DNA from: Mycolicibacterium neoaurum VKM Ac-1815D | Lineage (GTDB): Bacteria; Actinomycetota; Actinomycetes; Mycobacteriales; Mycobacteriaceae | DNA: 64,000 nucleotides | Direction of reading: 5' to 3' | Assembly: GCF_000317305.3 (NCBI RefSeq) | Contig: NC_023036.2 | Location: 2,976,001 to 3,040,000 of the forward strand | The notes under the pieces: generated by a model | Seen by the model: only the letters and a program-made list of their open reading frames with translations | The model's database searches: none | Told to the model about the DNA's origin: nothing | Made by a program: the position numbers and the translations under genes | In this document: piece by piece, positions 36,097-46,979 of the stretch | How the letters are laid out: each line of letters begins with the position of its first letter | How positions within the stretch are numbered: the stretch's first letter is position 1

Positions 36097-37455
36097 GTGC
36101 AGCGACGGATCATGGGAATCGAGACCGAATTCGGCGTGACCTGCACCTTTCATGGTCACCGCCGGCTCAGCCCCGACGAGGTGGCACGCTATCTCTTCCG
36201 GCGGGTGGTGTCCTGGGGCCGCAGTTCCAACGTCTTTCTCCGCAACGGAGCCCGGTTGTACCTCGATGTCGGGTCGCATCCGGAGTACGCCACCGCCGAG
36301 TGTGACAACCTCGCCCAGCTGGTCACCCACGACCGCGCCGGTGAACGGGTGCTCGAGGACCTGCTCATCGACGCCGAGCAGCGCTTGGCCGACGAGGGCA
36401 TCGGCGGCGACATCTACCTGTTCAAGAACAACACCGACTCGGCCGGGAACTCCTACGGCTGCCACGAGAACTATCTGATCGTGCGCGCCGGCGAGTTCTC
36501 CCGCATCTCCGATGTGCTCTTGCCGTTCCTGGTGACCCGGCAGCTGATCTGCGGCGCAGGCAAGGTGCTCCAGACCCCCAAGTCGGCCACCTTCTGCCTG
36601 TCCCAGCGCGCCGAGCACATCTGGGAGGGCGTCTCGAGTGCGACGACCCGTTCCCGGCCCATCATCAACACCCGTGACGAGCCGCATGCCGACGCCGAGA
36701 AGTACCGCAGGCTGCATGTGATCGTCGGCGATTCCAACATGAGCGAGTCGACCACCATGTTGAAGGTCGGTACCGCGTCATTGGTGTTGGAGATGATCGA
36801 GGCGGGGGTGGCATTCCGCGACTTCTCGCTGGACAACCCGATCCGTGCCATCCGCGAGGTGAGCCACGATCTGACCGGGCGCCGCCCGGTGCGCCTCGCC
36901 GGCGGTAGGCAGGCCAGCGCCCTGGACATCCAGCGCGAGTACTACGGCCGGGCGGTGGAGTATCTGCAGACCCGCGAGCCCAATACCCAGATCGAGCAGG
37001 TCGTCGACCTGTGGGGCCGACAGCTCGATGCGGTCGAGAGCCAGGACTTCGCCAAGGTCGACACCGAGATCGATTGGGTGATCAAGCGCAAACTGTTCCA
37101 GCGCTACCAGGATCGCTACAACATGGAGCTTTCCGATCCGAAGATCGCACAGCTGGATCTGGCGTACCACGACATCAAGCGCGGACGCGGTGTGTTCGAC
37201 CTGCTGCAGCGCAAGGGGCTGGCGGCACGGATCACCACCGACGAGGACATCGATGCCGCGGTCAACACCCCGCCGCAGACCACCCGCGCCAAGTTGCGTG
37301 GCGAATTCATCACCGCCGCACAGGAAGCGGGCCGCGACTTCACCGTCGACTGGGTGCACCTCAAACTCAACGACCAGGCGCAGCGCACCGTGCTGTGCAA
37401 GGACCCGTTCCGGTCTGTCGACGAACGGGTCAAGCGACTCATCGCCAGCATGTGA
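36097..37455 (+). CDS. pafA: Pup-protein ligase (proteasome accessory factor A)
   Basis: A 452-aa ATP-dependent ligase that activates the C-terminal Glu of Pup and joins it to substrate lysines. It shares the glutamine-synthetase-like core with Dop but lacks the Dop loop: [70 protein letters not shown], plus the C-terminal domain. GTG 36097 is used rather than ATG 36112 because it matches the known start [13 protein letters not shown] and has a leaderless -10 at the correct distance. Confidence 0.98.
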   Translation: MQRRIMGIETEFGVTCTFHGHRRLSPDEVARYLFRRVVSWGRSSNVFLRNGARLYLDVGSHPEYATAECDNLAQLVTHDRAGERVLEDLLIDAEQRLADEGIGGDIYLFKNNTDSAGNSYGCHENYLIVRAGEFSRISDVLLPFLVTRQLICGAGKVLQTPKSATFCLSQRAEHIWEGVSSATTRSRPIINTRDEPHADAEKYRRLHVIVGDSNMSESTTMLKVGTASLVLEMIEAGVAFRDFSLDNPIRAIREVSHDLTGRRPVRLAGGRQASALDIQREYYGRAVEYLQTREPNTQIEQVVDLWGRQLDAVESQDFAKVDTEIDWVIKRKLFQRYQDRYNMELSDPKIAQLDLAYHDIKRGRGVFDLLQRKGLAARITTDEDIDAAVNTPPQTTRAKLRGEFITAAQEAGRDFTVDWVHLKLNDQAQRTVLCKDPFRSVDERVKRLIASM

Positions 37456-37493
37456 TGGGCACGTCGCGCACCGTCGCGGCGGGCGGTACCCCC

Positions 37494-37506
37494 TAAGCTG
37501 CTTGAG
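37494..37506 (+). promoter_or_regulatory. Leaderless pafB promoter -10
   Basis: TAAGCT at 37494-37499, 7 nt, then GTG 37507: the same hexamer and spacing as before pafA. It drives pafBC (and perhaps tatAC) independently of pafA. Confidence 0.6.
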
Positions 37507-38511
37507 GTGGCGACGTCCAAGGTCGAGAGACTGATGAACCTGGTGATCGCGCTGCTGTCGACCAGTTCGTATCTGACGGCGGAGAAGATCCGCAAGAACG
37601 TGGCCGGATACTCCGACAGCCCGTCGGACGAGGCGTTCTCCCGGATGTTCGAACGGGACAAGAACGAACTGCGTGATCTGGGCATCCCGCTGGAGACGGG
37701 CAAGGTGTCGTCCTTCGACGCCACCGAGGGGTACCGGATCAACCGGCAGGCCTACGCGCTGCCGCCGGTCGAGTTGACGGCGGAGGAGTCGGCCGCGGTG
37801 GCGGTCGCGACGCAGCTGTGGCAGTCCCCGGAGTTGGTCACGGCGACCCAGAGCGCGCTGCTGAAGCTGCGGGCGGCCGGCGTCGAGGTGGACTCCGAGG
37901 ATGTCGGCGTGGCGATCAGCTCGACTGCGACGCTGCCCGGCCTGCGCGGTTCGGAGGAGGCGCTCGGTGTGCTGCTCTCGGCCACGAACTCGGGGCGGGT
38001 GGTGCAGTTCGAGCATCGGCAGAGCCGCAACGACCCCTACCGGACCCGCACGCTGGAACCCTGGGGCGTGGTGACCCACCGTGGCCGCTGGTACGTCGTC
38101 GGCCACGACCGGGATCGCGCCGATACCCGGACGTTCCGGCTGTCACGCATCGGACCCGGCGCCAAGGCTGTCGGCCCTGCGGGTGCGGTCACCGTCCCCG
38201 ACGGGGCGAACCTGCGTGAGATCGTGGCGCGGGCGGTCGCCGATGTCCCGACCGGCGAGCGGGCACGGGTGTGGATCGCGCAGGGGCGGGCCACGGCGCT
38301 GCGCAGGCAGGCCACCGCCGCTCGCCCCATGGCGTGGCGCGGGCGGGCGGGCGAGGAGATCACCGTCGATATCGGGATGTTCGACCGCCTCGGCCGTGAG
38401 ATCGCCAGTTACGGCACCGATGCCGTCGCACTCGACCCGGCCTCGCTGCGCGAGGATGTGCTGGCCCGGTTGCGCGCCCATGCGGGCGCGCCGAGCGGGG
38501 AGGCGGTATGA
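37507..38511 (+). CDS. pafB: WYL-domain transcription activator PafB
   Basis: A 334-aa protein with an N-terminal winged helix (VERLMNLVIALLSTSSYLTAEKIRKNV, FERDKNELRDLGIPLE), a WYL domain (VVQFEHRQSRNDPYRTRTLEPWGVVTHRGRWYVVGHDRDR) and a WCX C-terminus. With PafC it forms a heterodimer that activates the LexA/RecA-independent DNA-damage response in mycobacteria, possibly on binding a single-stranded nucleic-acid signal at the WYL domain. Overlaps pafC by 4 nt. Despite its name it is not needed for pupylation. Confidence 0.96.
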   Translation: MATSKVERLMNLVIALLSTSSYLTAEKIRKNVAGYSDSPSDEAFSRMFERDKNELRDLGIPLETGKVSSFDATEGYRINRQAYALPPVELTAEESAAVAVATQLWQSPELVTATQSALLKLRAAGVEVDSEDVGVAISSTATLPGLRGSEEALGVLLSATNSGRVVQFEHRQSRNDPYRTRTLEPWGVVTHRGRWYVVGHDRDRADTRTFRLSRIGPGAKAVGPAGAVTVPDGANLREIVARAVADVPTGERARVWIAQGRATALRRQATAARPMAWRGRAGEEITVDIGMFDRLGREIASYGTDAVALDPASLREDVLARLRAHAGAPSGEAV

Positions 38512-39458
38512 CGACGCAGGTGTCCACCCGGCTGGTCCGGCTGTTGAACATGGTCCCGTATTTCAAGGCCAACCCGCGGGTCACCCGCGATGAGGCGGCG
38601 GCGGCGTTGGGTGTCACCCGCAAACAACTCGACGCCGATCTCGAGCAGCTCTGGCTGTGCGGGCTGCCCGGGTACGGCCCCGGTGACCTCATCGATTTCG
38701 ACTTCACCGGGGACACCATCGAGGTGACCTTCGCCGCCGGTGTCGACCACCCGTTGCGGCTGACCTCGACCGAGGCGACCGGCGTGCTGGTCGCACTGCG
38801 TGCCCTGCTCGATGTGCCGGGAATGGTCGACCCCCAAGCGGCCCGCAGCGCCATCGCCAAGATCGAATCGGCGGCCGGCGCGGCAGCCGCGACGGATACC
38901 GTCGCCCCCGCCGAACCCGAGAGTGCATCGGCAGCGGCGGTCCGGGAGGCGACCCGCGCCGGTCGGGCGCTGCAACTGGAGTATCACTCGGCTTCCCACG
39001 ACACGGTGTCCAGCCGCACGGTGGATCCGATCCGCGTCGTGCTGATCAGTGATCGCAGCTATCTGGAGGCCTGGTGCCGCAGCGCCGAGGGGGTGCGGCT
39101 GTTCCGCTTCGACCGGATCGTCTCGGCGCGGGTTCTCGACGAACCGTCCAGGCCGCCGGCCCCGGCCGTCGCCGCGGGCCCCGACACCGCATTGTTCGAC
39201 GCCGATCCGGCGCTGCCCTCGGCGACGCTGCTGATCGACAGGTCGGCGGGGTGGATGTTCGACTACTACCCGCTGCGCGTGCTGACCGAGCTTGCCGACG
39301 GTGCCTGCGAAGCGGCCATGACCTACGCTTCGCTGGAATGGATGGCCCGTTTCGTACTGGGCTTCGGGTCCGCGGTGCGCGTGCTGCACCCGCCCGAGCT
39401 CGCCGACCGGGTACGCCAGACTGCCGCAGCGGCGGTGCTCGCGTACGAAGACGAGTAG
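38508..39458 (+). CDS. pafC: WYL-domain transcription activator PafC
   Basis: A 316-aa partner of PafB with the same layout: winged helix (VRLLNMVPYFKANPRVTRDEAAAALGVTRKQLDADLEQL), WYL region (ALQLEYHSASHDTVSSRTVDPIRVVLISDRSYLEAWCRSAEGVRLFRFDRI) and C-terminal WCX domain. Start ATG 38508 lies in the ATGA overlap with the pafB stop, so the heterodimer subunits are made in equal amounts. tatA follows 30 bp later. Confidence 0.96.
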   Translation: MTTQVSTRLVRLLNMVPYFKANPRVTRDEAAAALGVTRKQLDADLEQLWLCGLPGYGPGDLIDFDFTGDTIEVTFAAGVDHPLRLTSTEATGVLVALRALLDVPGMVDPQAARSAIAKIESAAGAAAATDTVAPAEPESASAAAVREATRAGRALQLEYHSASHDTVSSRTVDPIRVVLISDRSYLEAWCRSAEGVRLFRFDRIVSARVLDEPSRPPAPAVAAGPDTALFDADPALPSATLLIDRSAGWMFDYYPLRVLTELADGACEAAMTYASLEWMARFVLGFGSAVRVLHPPELADRVRQTAAAAVLAYEDE

Positions 39459-39488
39459 ACTCGACCACAATCTCTGGAGGTGTTTGAA

Positions 39489-39743
39489 TTGGGCGGTCTT
39501 CAACCGTGGCACTGGCTCATCGTGATTGCAGCGTTCATCCTGCTTTTCGGTGCCAAGAAGCTCCCGGACGCGGCGCGCTCGCTGGGTAAGTCGATGCGCA
39601 TCTTCAAGTCCGAGATCAAGGAGATGCAGTCGGACGGCGACAAGCCGAGCACCCCGCTGCCCGAGAGCAGCGGCCCGGCCACCCCGGTCAGCTCGGAGCG
39701 GGTCGACACCGCCGAGCAGTCCAGCGACAAACGACCGGCCTAG
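39489..39743 (+). CDS. tatA: Sec-independent translocase subunit TatA
   Basis: An 84-aa single-pass membrane protein that oligomerises into the Tat pore for folded proteins. N-terminal helix [20 protein letters not shown], the [23 protein letters not shown] amphipathic helix with the conserved FG hinge, and a charged unstructured tail. The start is TTG 39489: GGAGG (39476-39480) lies 8 nt upstream and the result MGGLQPWHW aligns with M. tuberculosis TatA; GTG 39480 overlaps the ribosome site itself. Confidence 0.93.
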   Translation: MGGLQPWHWLIVIAAFILLFGAKKLPDAARSLGKSMRIFKSEIKEMQSDGDKPSTPLPESSGPATPVSSERVDTAEQSSDKRPA

Positions 39744-39827
39744 ACAGCTGCAGTACGTCCCACCCGCGGCGCGACGTCGCCATGATGTCGCGGGCGGATC
39801 TCGCCTGCACCGACGTTAAGGCTGCCC

Positions 39828-40784
39828 GTGCCGACCCCCGGATTCTTCTCAAGGCTCAACCCGCGCAACGGCCGCATGCCGGGGCGCAAGCGCGCCAACC
39901 CCGACGGCACGATGTCGTTGGTCGACCATCTCGCCGAGCTGCGTAACAGGCTCCTGATCGCGGTGGTCGCGGTGCTGCTGACCACCATCATCGGCTTCTT
40001 CTGGTACACCCACGGCGTCTTCGGATTCCACAGCCTCGGTGAATGGCTGCGTGGACCGTACTGTTCTCTGCCCGAATCCGCCCGCGCCACGATTGCCCCC
40101 GACGGGCAGTGCCGGCTGCTGGCGACCGGCCCCTTCGACCAGTTCATGCTGCGGTTGAAGGTGGCCTTGACCGCAGGCATCGTGCTGGCCTGCCCGGTCT
40201 GGCTCTACCAACTCTGGGCGTTCATCACCCCTGGTCTGTACAAGAAGGAACGCCGGTTCGGGATCGCCTTCGTCACCGTCGGCGGTGTGCTGTTCATCGG
40301 CGGGGCCGTGCTGGCCTATGTCGTGCTCTCCACCGCGTTGAGCTTCCTGTTGACGGTCGGCAGCGATGTCCAGGTGACGGCGTTGTCCGGTGAGCAATAC
40401 TTCGGGTTCCTGATCAACCTGCTGTTGGTGTTCGGGATCAGTTTCGAGTTCCCGCTGCTGATCATCATGCTGAACCTGATCGGTGTCCTGACCTATGCGC
40501 GTCTGAAGGAATGGCGGCGCGGTCTGATCTTCGCGCTGTTCGTGTTCGCCGCCTTCGCCACCCCCGGCTCGGATCCGTTCTCGATGTTGGCGCTGGCGTT
40601 GGCGCTGTCGCTGCTGCTGGAGTTCGCCATCCAGGTCGCCCGCGTCCACGACAAGCGCAAGGCCAGGCGGGAAGCACTGGCCGACGTGCCCGAGGACGAG
40701 GCGGCACCCATCCCCGCGGCCGAGCCGATCGATCGGCCCGCACCCGTATCGGCACAGACGCTGATCGATGACGACGCCACCTGA
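39828..40784 (+). CDS. tatC: Sec-independent translocase subunit TatC
   Basis: A 318-aa six-helix membrane protein that recognises twin-arginine signal peptides. The cytoplasmic N-terminus leads into [18 protein letters not shown] (the conserved SHLxELRxR signature), the periplasmic loop has [14 protein letters not shown] (conserved F and E/Q positions), and [26 protein letters not shown] is the classical helix-5 region. A long charged cytoplasmic tail follows, typical for actinobacteria. GTG 39828 is the start. Overlaps helY by 17 bp. Confidence 0.95.
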   Translation: MPTPGFFSRLNPRNGRMPGRKRANPDGTMSLVDHLAELRNRLLIAVVAVLLTTIIGFFWYTHGVFGFHSLGEWLRGPYCSLPESARATIAPDGQCRLLATGPFDQFMLRLKVALTAGIVLACPVWLYQLWAFITPGLYKKERRFGIAFVTVGGVLFIGGAVLAYVVLSTALSFLLTVGSDVQVTALSGEQYFGFLINLLLVFGISFEFPLLIIMLNLIGVLTYARLKEWRRGLIFALFVFAAFATPGSDPFSMLALALALSLLLEFAIQVARVHDKRKARREALADVPEDEAAPIPAAEPIDRPAPVSAQTLIDDDAT

Positions 40785-43512
40785 GGCGGGACCGGAGCTG
40801 CGGGCCTTCGCCGCGCAGCTCCCGTTCGGTCTCGACGGATTCCAGGTGCGGGGCTGTGCCGCGCTGGAGGGCGGACATGGGGTTCTGGTGTGCGCCCCCA
40901 CCGGCGCCGGCAAGACGGTGGTCGGGGAGTTCGCCGTGCACCTGGCGCTGGCCGCCGGCCGCAAATGCTTCTACACCACCCCGATCAAGGCGCTGAGCAA
41001 CCAGAAACACGCCGACCTGGTGCGTCGCTATGGCCCGGAGAAGATCGGTCTGCTGACCGGTGACCAGTCCGTCAACGGTGACGCCCCCGTCGTGGTGATG
41101 ACCACCGAGGTGTTGCGCAATATGCTCTATGCCGATTCCGATGCCCTGCATGGTCTTTCGCATGTGGTCATGGATGAGGTGCACTTCCTTGCCGACCGGA
41201 TGCGTGGCGCGGTGTGGGAGGAGGTGATCCTGCACCTTCCGGAGGAGGTCCGGCTGGTCAGTCTGTCGGCCACGGTGAGCAATGCCGAGGAGTTCGGTGG
41301 TTGGATCCAGACCGTGCGCGGCGACACCACGGTGGTGGTCGACGAGCACCGCCCGGTGCCGCTGTCCCAGCACATGATGGTGGGCAAGCGGTTGTTCGAC
41401 CTGTTCGCAGGTTCGGATCACACCCTGGTCGACAAGGATCTGGTACGCCACATCGCCCACCGGCGCGAAGCCGACCGACTGACCGACTTCTCCCCGCGCG
41501 GCCGCGGTCGCGGTCAGGGCAGGCCGAGGTTGAACCGGCCACCGTCCCGGCCCGATGTCATCACCACGCTCGATGCCGAAGGTCTGCTACCCGCCATCAC
41601 CTTCGTCTTCTCGCGGGCGGGTTGTGATGCCGCGGTCAAGCAGTGCCTGCGCTCACCGCTGCGGTTGACCACCGACGAAGACCGCGCCCGGATCGCCGAG
41701 GTCATCGACCGGCGCTGCGCCGATCTGCAGGACTCGGATCTGTCGGTGCTCGGCTACTACGAATGGCGCGAGGGTCTGTTGCGCGGGCTGGCCGCACATC
41801 ACGCCGGCATGCTGCCGGTGTTCCGGCACACCGTGGAGGAGCTGTTCACCGCAGGCTTGACCAAGGCGGTCTTCGCCACCGAGACACTGGCGCTGGGCAT
41901 CAACATGCCGGCCCGCACCGTGGTGCTCGAGCGCCTGGTCAAGTACAACGGCGAGCAGCATGCTCCGTTGACTCCGGGGGAGTACACCCAGCTGACCGGC
42001 CGCGCGGGCCGGCGCGGGATCGACGTCGAGGGCCATGCGGTGGTGCTGTGGCATCCCGACGACGCGGCCGCCGACCCCGCCGAGGTGGCCGGGCTGGCCT
42101 CGACGCGGACATTCCCGCTCAAGAGCTCGTTCACCCCCACCTACAACATGACCATCAACCTGGTCGGACAGCTGGGACCCGATCAGGCGCGCAGCCTGTT
42201 GCAGCGATCCTTCGCCCAGTTCCAGGCCAATCGGTCGGTCGTCGGTCTGGTGCGCGGCCTGTCGCGCGGGGAGAAGATGCTGACCGACCTGGCCGCCGAG
42301 ATGGGGGCCCGGCCGGGAACGAAGACCGAACCGCCGGTGCTCGAGTACGCCCGCCTGCGCGCGGCGATCTCGGCGCGTGAGCGCGCCCAGTCGAGGGCCT
42401 CGAGGATGCAGCGTCGGCGCGCCGCCGATGACGCCCTGACCGCATTGCGGCGCGGCGACATCATCAACATCACCAACGGGCGCCGCGGCGGGCTGGCCGT
42501 CGTGCTGGAACCGGCGCGCGACGAGGAAGATCCCCGGCCGCTGGTGCTGACCGAGCACCGCTGGGCCGGGCGCATCTCGTCGGCGGATTACTCCGGTGGC
42601 TCCGCCCCCCTGGGGTCGATGCAGCTGCCCAAACGTGTCGAGCACCGCCAACCCCGGGTGCGCCGCGACCTGGCCTCGGCGCTGTTGTCGGCGGCAGCCG
42701 GACTCGATGTGCCGAGCCGGCACCGGGCCGGTCGTGGTGAACCCGATGTCGACCCCGAACTGGTGACGCTGCGCGATCAGCTGCGCAGGCACCCACTGCA
42801 CGGTGCCGGCGACCGCGAGGACAAGGTTCGGTTGGCCGAACGCTATCTGCGTATCGAGCGGGACAACGAACAGATCCGCCAGAAGGTCGCGGCCGCCACC
42901 AACTCGCTGGCCCGCACCTTCGACAGGATCCTGGTGCTGCTCTGCGAACGCGGTTTCGTCGACCGCACCGGCGACACGCCGAAGGTGACCGAGGACGGTC
43001 GGCTGCTGGCGCGGATCTACAGCGAGAGCGACCTTTTGGTGGCCGAGTGTCTACGCCGCGGGGCGTGGGACGGGCTCGGCCCCGCGGAGTTGGCCGGAGT
43101 CCTCTCGGCCGTGCAGTTCGAATCCCGTGGTGACGGGGCCGGGCCGCAGGGCATGCGCATCCCGACCGCGAACCTGCGCAAGGCGCTGGCAGCGACCCGC
43201 CGGTTGTCGGCCGATATCCGCAGTGATGAACAGCGCCAACGCATCACAGCGAGCCGCGAGCCCGACGATGGCTTCGTCGCGGCGATCCACCAGTGGGCCA
43301 CCACCGGTGATCTGGCCTCCGCGCTGGCCGCCTCCGATGTCAACGGCAACGGATCGGTGTTGTCCGCCGGCGATTTCGTGCGGTGGTGCCGTCAGGTGCT
43401 CGATCTGCTCGACCAGGTTCGGATCACCGCACCGGAACCGGCCCTGCGGGCATCGGCGAAACGCGCCATCAACGACATTCGACGCGGCGTCGTTGCAGTT
43501 GATGCAGGGTAG
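40768..43512 (+). CDS. helY: Ski2-like DEAD/DEAH-box helicase HelY
   Basis: A 914-aa superfamily 2 helicase (Rv2092c-like). Walker A APTGAGKT (43-50), motif Ib [10 protein letters not shown], motif [11 protein letters not shown] (DEVH), motif [11 protein letters not shown], motif IV-VI including GRAGRRGID, then the long C-terminal part with a DSHCT-type domain ([55 protein letters not shown]). Family members unwind RNA or DNA with 3'-5' polarity; an RNA-processing role is likely, by similarity to Mtr4/Ski2, but untested here. Its 5' end lies inside tatC. Confidence 0.94.
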   Translation: MTTPPEAGPELRAFAAQLPFGLDGFQVRGCAALEGGHGVLVCAPTGAGKTVVGEFAVHLALAAGRKCFYTTPIKALSNQKHADLVRRYGPEKIGLLTGDQSVNGDAPVVVMTTEVLRNMLYADSDALHGLSHVVMDEVHFLADRMRGAVWEEVILHLPEEVRLVSLSATVSNAEEFGGWIQTVRGDTTVVVDEHRPVPLSQHMMVGKRLFDLFAGSDHTLVDKDLVRHIAHRREADRLTDFSPRGRGRGQGRPRLNRPPSRPDVITTLDAEGLLPAITFVFSRAGCDAAVKQCLRSPLRLTTDEDRARIAEVIDRRCADLQDSDLSVLGYYEWREGLLRGLAAHHAGMLPVFRHTVEELFTAGLTKAVFATETLALGINMPARTVVLERLVKYNGEQHAPLTPGEYTQLTGRAGRRGIDVEGHAVVLWHPDDAAADPAEVAGLASTRTFPLKSSFTPTYNMTINLVGQLGPDQARSLLQRSFAQFQANRSVVGLVRGLSRGEKMLTDLAAEMGARPGTKTEPPVLEYARLRAAISARERAQSRASRMQRRRAADDALTALRRGDIINITNGRRGGLAVVLEPARDEEDPRPLVLTEHRWAGRISSADYSGGSAPLGSMQLPKRVEHRQPRVRRDLASALLSAAAGLDVPSRHRAGRGEPDVDPELVTLRDQLRRHPLHGAGDREDKVRLAERYLRIERDNEQIRQKVAAATNSLARTFDRILVLLCERGFVDRTGDTPKVTEDGRLLARIYSESDLLVAECLRRGAWDGLGPAELAGVLSAVQFESRGDGAGPQGMRIPTANLRKALAATRRLSADIRSDEQRQRITASREPDDGFVAAIHQWATTGDLASALAASDVNGNGSVLSAGDFVRWCRQVLDLLDQVRITAPEPALRASAKRAINDIRRGVVAVDAG

Positions 43513-43578
43513 TGTGGCGGCGTGGATCCGCGGCGGCGGGCCACGCAGACCAGTACGAGCTCGGATCAAGGAGACACG

Positions 43579-44325
43579 ATGAGCGGACCGCAGGGATCTG
43601 ACCCCACGCAGGCGTGGTCGGGTCAGCCGCCGCAGTCCGGCGGAAACCCGCCCTCCGGTGACCAACCCGCCTGGCAGCCGCCTCCCACCCCGGAACAATC
43701 CGGCCAGGACGCGCCGGCCTGGGGCCAACCGCCGGCTTACCAGCCGCCGCAGGGTTATCCGCAGTATCAGCAGCCCGGCCAGCCCGCTTACGGTCAGCCG
43801 CAGCAGTACCCGCAGCCCGATCAGTACGGCCAGCAGCCGACGGCATACGCGCCGCAGGGCTACCCGCAGCAGTACGGTCAACCCGGTCAGCCCTACGGCC
43901 AGCAGCCCCAGTACGGGCAGCCCGGCCAGTACGACCCCCAGCAGCAGTACCCGCCCTACGGCCAGCCCGGTTCCGAGGAGGGGTCGAAGAAGTCGCTGGC
44001 CGTCATCGGCAGCGTCCTCGGCGGTCTTGCGCTGGTGGTCGTCATCGCCGTGTTGGTGCTCGGATTCTGGAAGCCCGGATTCTTCGTGACCACCACGCTG
44101 GATGTGGACGCCGCCCAGACCGGCGTGCAGCAGATCCTCACCGACGAGGCCAACGGGTACGGCGCCAAGAACGTCAAGGACGTCAACTGCAACGGTGGTG
44201 TCAGCCCCGAGGTGCGCAAGGGTGACACCTTCACCTGCCAGGTCAGCATCGACGGCACCAAGCGCCAGGTGACCGTGACCTTCCAGGACGACAACGGCAC
44301 CTATGAGGTCGGCCGCCCGAAGTAG
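43579..44325 (+). CDS. Pro/Gln/Tyr-rich membrane protein with DUF4333 domain (Rv2091c-like)
   Basis: A 248-aa protein: a long low-complexity cytoplasmic part with repeats of the YGQPGQ / QYGQQP / GYPQQY type (about 1-135), a basic patch EEGSKKS, one transmembrane helix ([25 protein letters not shown]), and an extracytoplasmic DUF4333 domain with a disulfide candidate pair (DVNCNGGV and FTCQVSIDG). AAGGAGA precedes ATG 43579; the frame continues upstream without ribosome site. Proteins of this kind are conserved in mycobacteria; function unknown. The repetitive region could phase-separate or bind partners. Confidence 0.88.
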   Translation: MSGPQGSDPTQAWSGQPPQSGGNPPSGDQPAWQPPPTPEQSGQDAPAWGQPPAYQPPQGYPQYQQPGQPAYGQPQQYPQPDQYGQQPTAYAPQGYPQQYGQPGQPYGQQPQYGQPGQYDPQQQYPPYGQPGSEEGSKKSLAVIGSVLGGLALVVVIAVLVLGFWKPGFFVTTTLDVDAAQTGVQQILTDEANGYGAKNVKDVNCNGGVSPEVRKGDTFTCQVSIDGTKRQVTVTFQDDNGTYEVGRPK

Positions 44326-44344
44326 ACCTTCGGGCGGGGGCGAC

Positions 44345-45343
44345 TCAGGAGGGCAGCTTGTCCAGCGCCTTCTGCAACCGCGCGATCGAGGACTGCACAC
44401 CGAACTCCTCGGCCAGCGCGACCACCCGCGCCGGGTCGGCTGCGGCCAGCGGCAGCGCATCACTGTCCCCGGACAGCGTCACCGGGGCATCGAGCGCCAC
44501 CCGGACCACCGGCTCGGCAGCGACGATGTAGTCGGAGGCAGCCAACAGCTTCTTGCGTTGTGCCGTCGGCACACTCGACGACGGATCAGCCGCCGCCCTG
44601 ATGATGGACTCCAGCGACCCGTGCTGGGCCAACAACGTCGCGGCGGTCTTCTCACCGATACCGGCCACACCGGGTAACCCGTCGGAGGGGTCACCACGCA
44701 GCAGTGCCAATTCGGCGTAGGCGGGCCCGGCCCGGTCGACCGGCACGTGATAGGTCTCGGCGACCTCGGCAGGCCCGAACAGCACCGCCTTGGCCAAGCC
44801 GCGACCGATATAGAAGACCCGCACCGGCACCGGTTCATCACGAACCAGCTGGAGCAGATCGCGGTCACCGCTGACCACCACCACCGGGTCCTGCTTCTCG
44901 GCGGCGGCCAGCGTGCCCAGCACATCGTCGGCCTCGTATCCCGGGGCGCCGGCGGTGGCGATCCCGAACGCGTCGAGCATCGCCATGATCATGTCGACCT
45001 GCGGTGTCAGATCGTCGGGAACTTCCTCGACGTCGGGGGTGCCCGCGGGCAGCGCCTCCTCGACGCGGTGCGCCTTGTACGACGGAATCCGGTCCACGCG
45101 CCACTGCGGACGCCAGTCGAGGTCCAGGCACACCACCAGCCGACCCGGCCGGTGCGTGCCGACCAGCGCGGCGATGTTGTCGATGAACCCGCGCAACGCG
45201 TTGACCGGGCGTCCGTCGGGGGCGGTGATCGAGGACGGCACCCCGAAGAAGGACCGGAACCACATGCTGGCACCGTCGAGGAGCAGGACGGGGCGGTCCC
45301 CCTGGGTGAGCGTCGCGGCACGGTGAGATCCGGAGGCGGGCAT
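44345..45343 (-). CDS. 5'-3' exonuclease (FEN/PIN-like, Rv2090-like)
   Basis: A 332-aa stand-alone homologue of the 5' nuclease domain of DNA polymerase [56 protein letters not shown] (metal-binding DD), [13 protein letters not shown] (DxD) and the helix-hairpin-helix [24 protein letters not shown] form the complete FEN active site. It probably processes flaps or RNA primers. ATG 45343 is preceded on the minus strand by TAGGCT and 6 nt: leaderless, sharing its promoter with pepE. Confidence 0.93.
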   Translation of the reverse strand: MPASGSHRAATLTQGDRPVLLLDGASMWFRSFFGVPSSITAPDGRPVNALRGFIDNIAALVGTHRPGRLVVCLDLDWRPQWRVDRIPSYKAHRVEEALPAGTPDVEEVPDDLTPQVDMIMAMLDAFGIATAGAPGYEADDVLGTLAAAEKQDPVVVVSGDRDLLQLVRDEPVPVRVFYIGRGLAKAVLFGPAEVAETYHVPVDRAGPAYAELALLRGDPSDGLPGVAGIGEKTAATLLAQHGSLESIIRAAADPSSSVPTAQRKKLLAASDYIVAAEPVVRVALDAPVTLSGDSDALPLAAADPARVVALAEEFGVQSSIARLQKALDKLPS

Positions 45344-45360
45344 CGCACTAGCCTATGGGT
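45344..45360. promoter_or_regulatory. Divergent interlocked leaderless promoters
   Basis: Only 17 bp separate two divergent ATG codons. On the plus strand TAGCCT (45349-45354) is followed by 6 nt and ATG 45361; on the minus strand TAGGCT (complement of 45350-45355) is followed by 6 nt and ATG 45343. The two -10 hexamers overlap by 5 bp within the sequence CTAGCCTA, so RNA polymerase can serve only one gene at a time. Confidence 0.6.
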
Positions 45361-46515
45361 ATGGCCACCGCCGAGGACACCGCCCGTTTCAGCACCGATG
45401 TCTACGCCCACCGTCTGCGTGAAGCCGCCGCGGGCGCCGCCGCGGCCGGACTTTCCGGTCTGATCATCACACCCGGCTACGACCTGCGGTATCTGACCGG
45501 ATCACGGGCGCAGACCTTCGAACGACTGACTGCGCTGGTACTGCCTGCCGACGGGTCGACGCCGACGGTGGTGGTGCCACGCCTGGAGCTGGCCGCGCTG
45601 CGCGAGTCCGCCGTTCCCGAACTCGGTGTGACGGTACGGGACTGGGTCGACGGTGAGGACCCTTACGCGTTGGTCGCCGCGGCTCTCGGGGCAGGCGCAG
45701 TGACGGGTGACCGACCGGCGACGGCGGTCACCGACTCGATGCCGGCCCTGCACCTGCTGCCGCTGGCCGATGTCCTCGGCCGGGTCCCGGTGCTGGCCAC
45801 CGAGGTGTTGCGTCGGCTGCGGATGATCAAGGATGAGAGCGAGATGGACGCGCTGCGCAAGGCAGGCGCAGCCATCGACCGGGTGCATGCCCGTGTACCG
45901 GGCTTCCTGGTGCCCGGTCGGACCGAGGCCGAGGTGGCCGCCGATATCGCCGAAGCCATTGTCGCCGAGGGGCATTCGGAGGTGGCATTCATCATCGTCG
46001 GCTCCGGGCCCAACGGTGCCGACCCGCATCACGAATGTTCCGATCGGGTGCTGTGCGCCGGCGATATCGTCGTCGTCGACATCGGCGGGCCCTACGCGCC
46101 CGGCTACAACTCCGATTCCACTCGCACCTACAGCCTCGGTGAGCCGGATGCCGAGGTGGCCCGGCAGTACGCGGTGCTGCAGCGCGCGCAGGCCGCCGCG
46201 GTCGCTGCGGTGCGTCCGGGCATCAGTGCCGAGTCGGTCGACGCCGTCGCCCGCGATGTGCTGGCCGCCGAGGGCCTTGCCGAGGTGTTCGTGCACCGCA
46301 CCGGTCACGGCATCGGCCTGTCGGTGCACGAGGAGCCCTATATCGTCACGGGCAACGAGATCACCCTGGAACCCGGTATGGCGTTTTCGGTGGAGCCTGG
46401 CGTCTACTTCGCAGGGAAGTGGGGAGCCCGCATCGAGGACATCGTGATCGTCACCGAGGACGGGGTCGAGTCGGTGAACAACCGGCCGCACGAGCTCGTC
46501 ATCGTGCCGGTGTAG
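45361..46515 (+). CDS. pepE: Xaa-Pro dipeptidase / M24 metallopeptidase
   Basis: A 384-aa cytosolic peptidase (Rv2089c-like). The N-terminal creatinase-like domain (GLSGLIITPGYDLRYLTGSRAQTFERLTALVLP) precedes the pita-bread catalytic domain with the dinuclear metal ligands in VVDIGGPYAPGYNSDSTRTY (D, D), HRTGHGIGLSVHEEPY (H), EPGMAFSVEPGVY (E) and RIEDIV (E). It releases amino acids from X-Pro dipeptides. ATG 45361 is chosen over ATG 45355 because it lies 6 nt after the -10 TAGCCT, while 45355 is inside the promoter spacer. Confidence 0.92.
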   Translation: MATAEDTARFSTDVYAHRLREAAAGAAAAGLSGLIITPGYDLRYLTGSRAQTFERLTALVLPADGSTPTVVVPRLELAALRESAVPELGVTVRDWVDGEDPYALVAAALGAGAVTGDRPATAVTDSMPALHLLPLADVLGRVPVLATEVLRRLRMIKDESEMDALRKAGAAIDRVHARVPGFLVPGRTEAEVAADIAEAIVAEGHSEVAFIIVGSGPNGADPHHECSDRVLCAGDIVVVDIGGPYAPGYNSDSTRTYSLGEPDAEVARQYAVLQRAQAAAVAAVRPGISAESVDAVARDVLAAEGLAEVFVHRTGHGIGLSVHEEPYIVTGNEITLEPGMAFSVEPGVYFAGKWGARIEDIVIVTEDGVESVNNRPHELVIVPV

Positions 46516-46530
46516 CTCCCGGCGCGGTGC

Positions 46531-46944
46531 TCAGCTCTCGCTGCGATCCAGCAGGGTCGACGAGCCGAGCACCCGTTCGATGCGCACCGTGATGACCACT
46601 CGGCGCGGATTCACCCGCGGGGTCCGGTAGCGCTGCGCGTACCGCAACTCGGCATCCCGGACATCGTCGGGATCACCGCTGACGGTGGCCGTACCCTCCA
46701 GCGACAACCAGCGTGCACCGTCGACCTGACTCAGCACGGCCACGCCGCGTTCCTTGGCGTTGACGGCCTTCTGGGATCCGCCGGTGGTGATGACACGCGC
46801 CAGATGGGTCGTCGGGTCGAAGGTGAACCCGACGGCCACCACATGCGGCGAGTTGTCGCTTCGCAGGGTGGTCAGCATGGCCAGATGACGCTCGGTCAGG
46901 AATGCCAGCGCGTCATTGGTCAGTCGTGTCGTTGCCTTGCCCAT
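46531..46944 (-). CDS. PPOX-fold F420-dependent reductase (Rv2074-like)
   Basis: A 137-aa split-barrel flavin/deazaflavin protein. [52 protein letters not shown] and [20 protein letters not shown] match M. tuberculosis Rv2074 closely as I remember it; that protein is reported as an F420H2-dependent biliverdin reductase. The same activity is likely but not certain. Divergent from the SDR gene by 35 bp; convergent with pepE (15 bp). Confidence 0.9.
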   Translation of the reverse strand: MGKATTRLTNDALAFLTERHLAMLTTLRSDNSPHVVAVGFTFDPTTHLARVITTGGSQKAVNAKERGVAVLSQVDGARWLSLEGTATVSGDPDDVRDAELRYAQRYRTPRVNPRRVVITVRIERVLGSSTLLDRSES

Positions 46945-46979
46945 CGGGGTCCACGCTAGCGCAGGACATAATCACAGCC

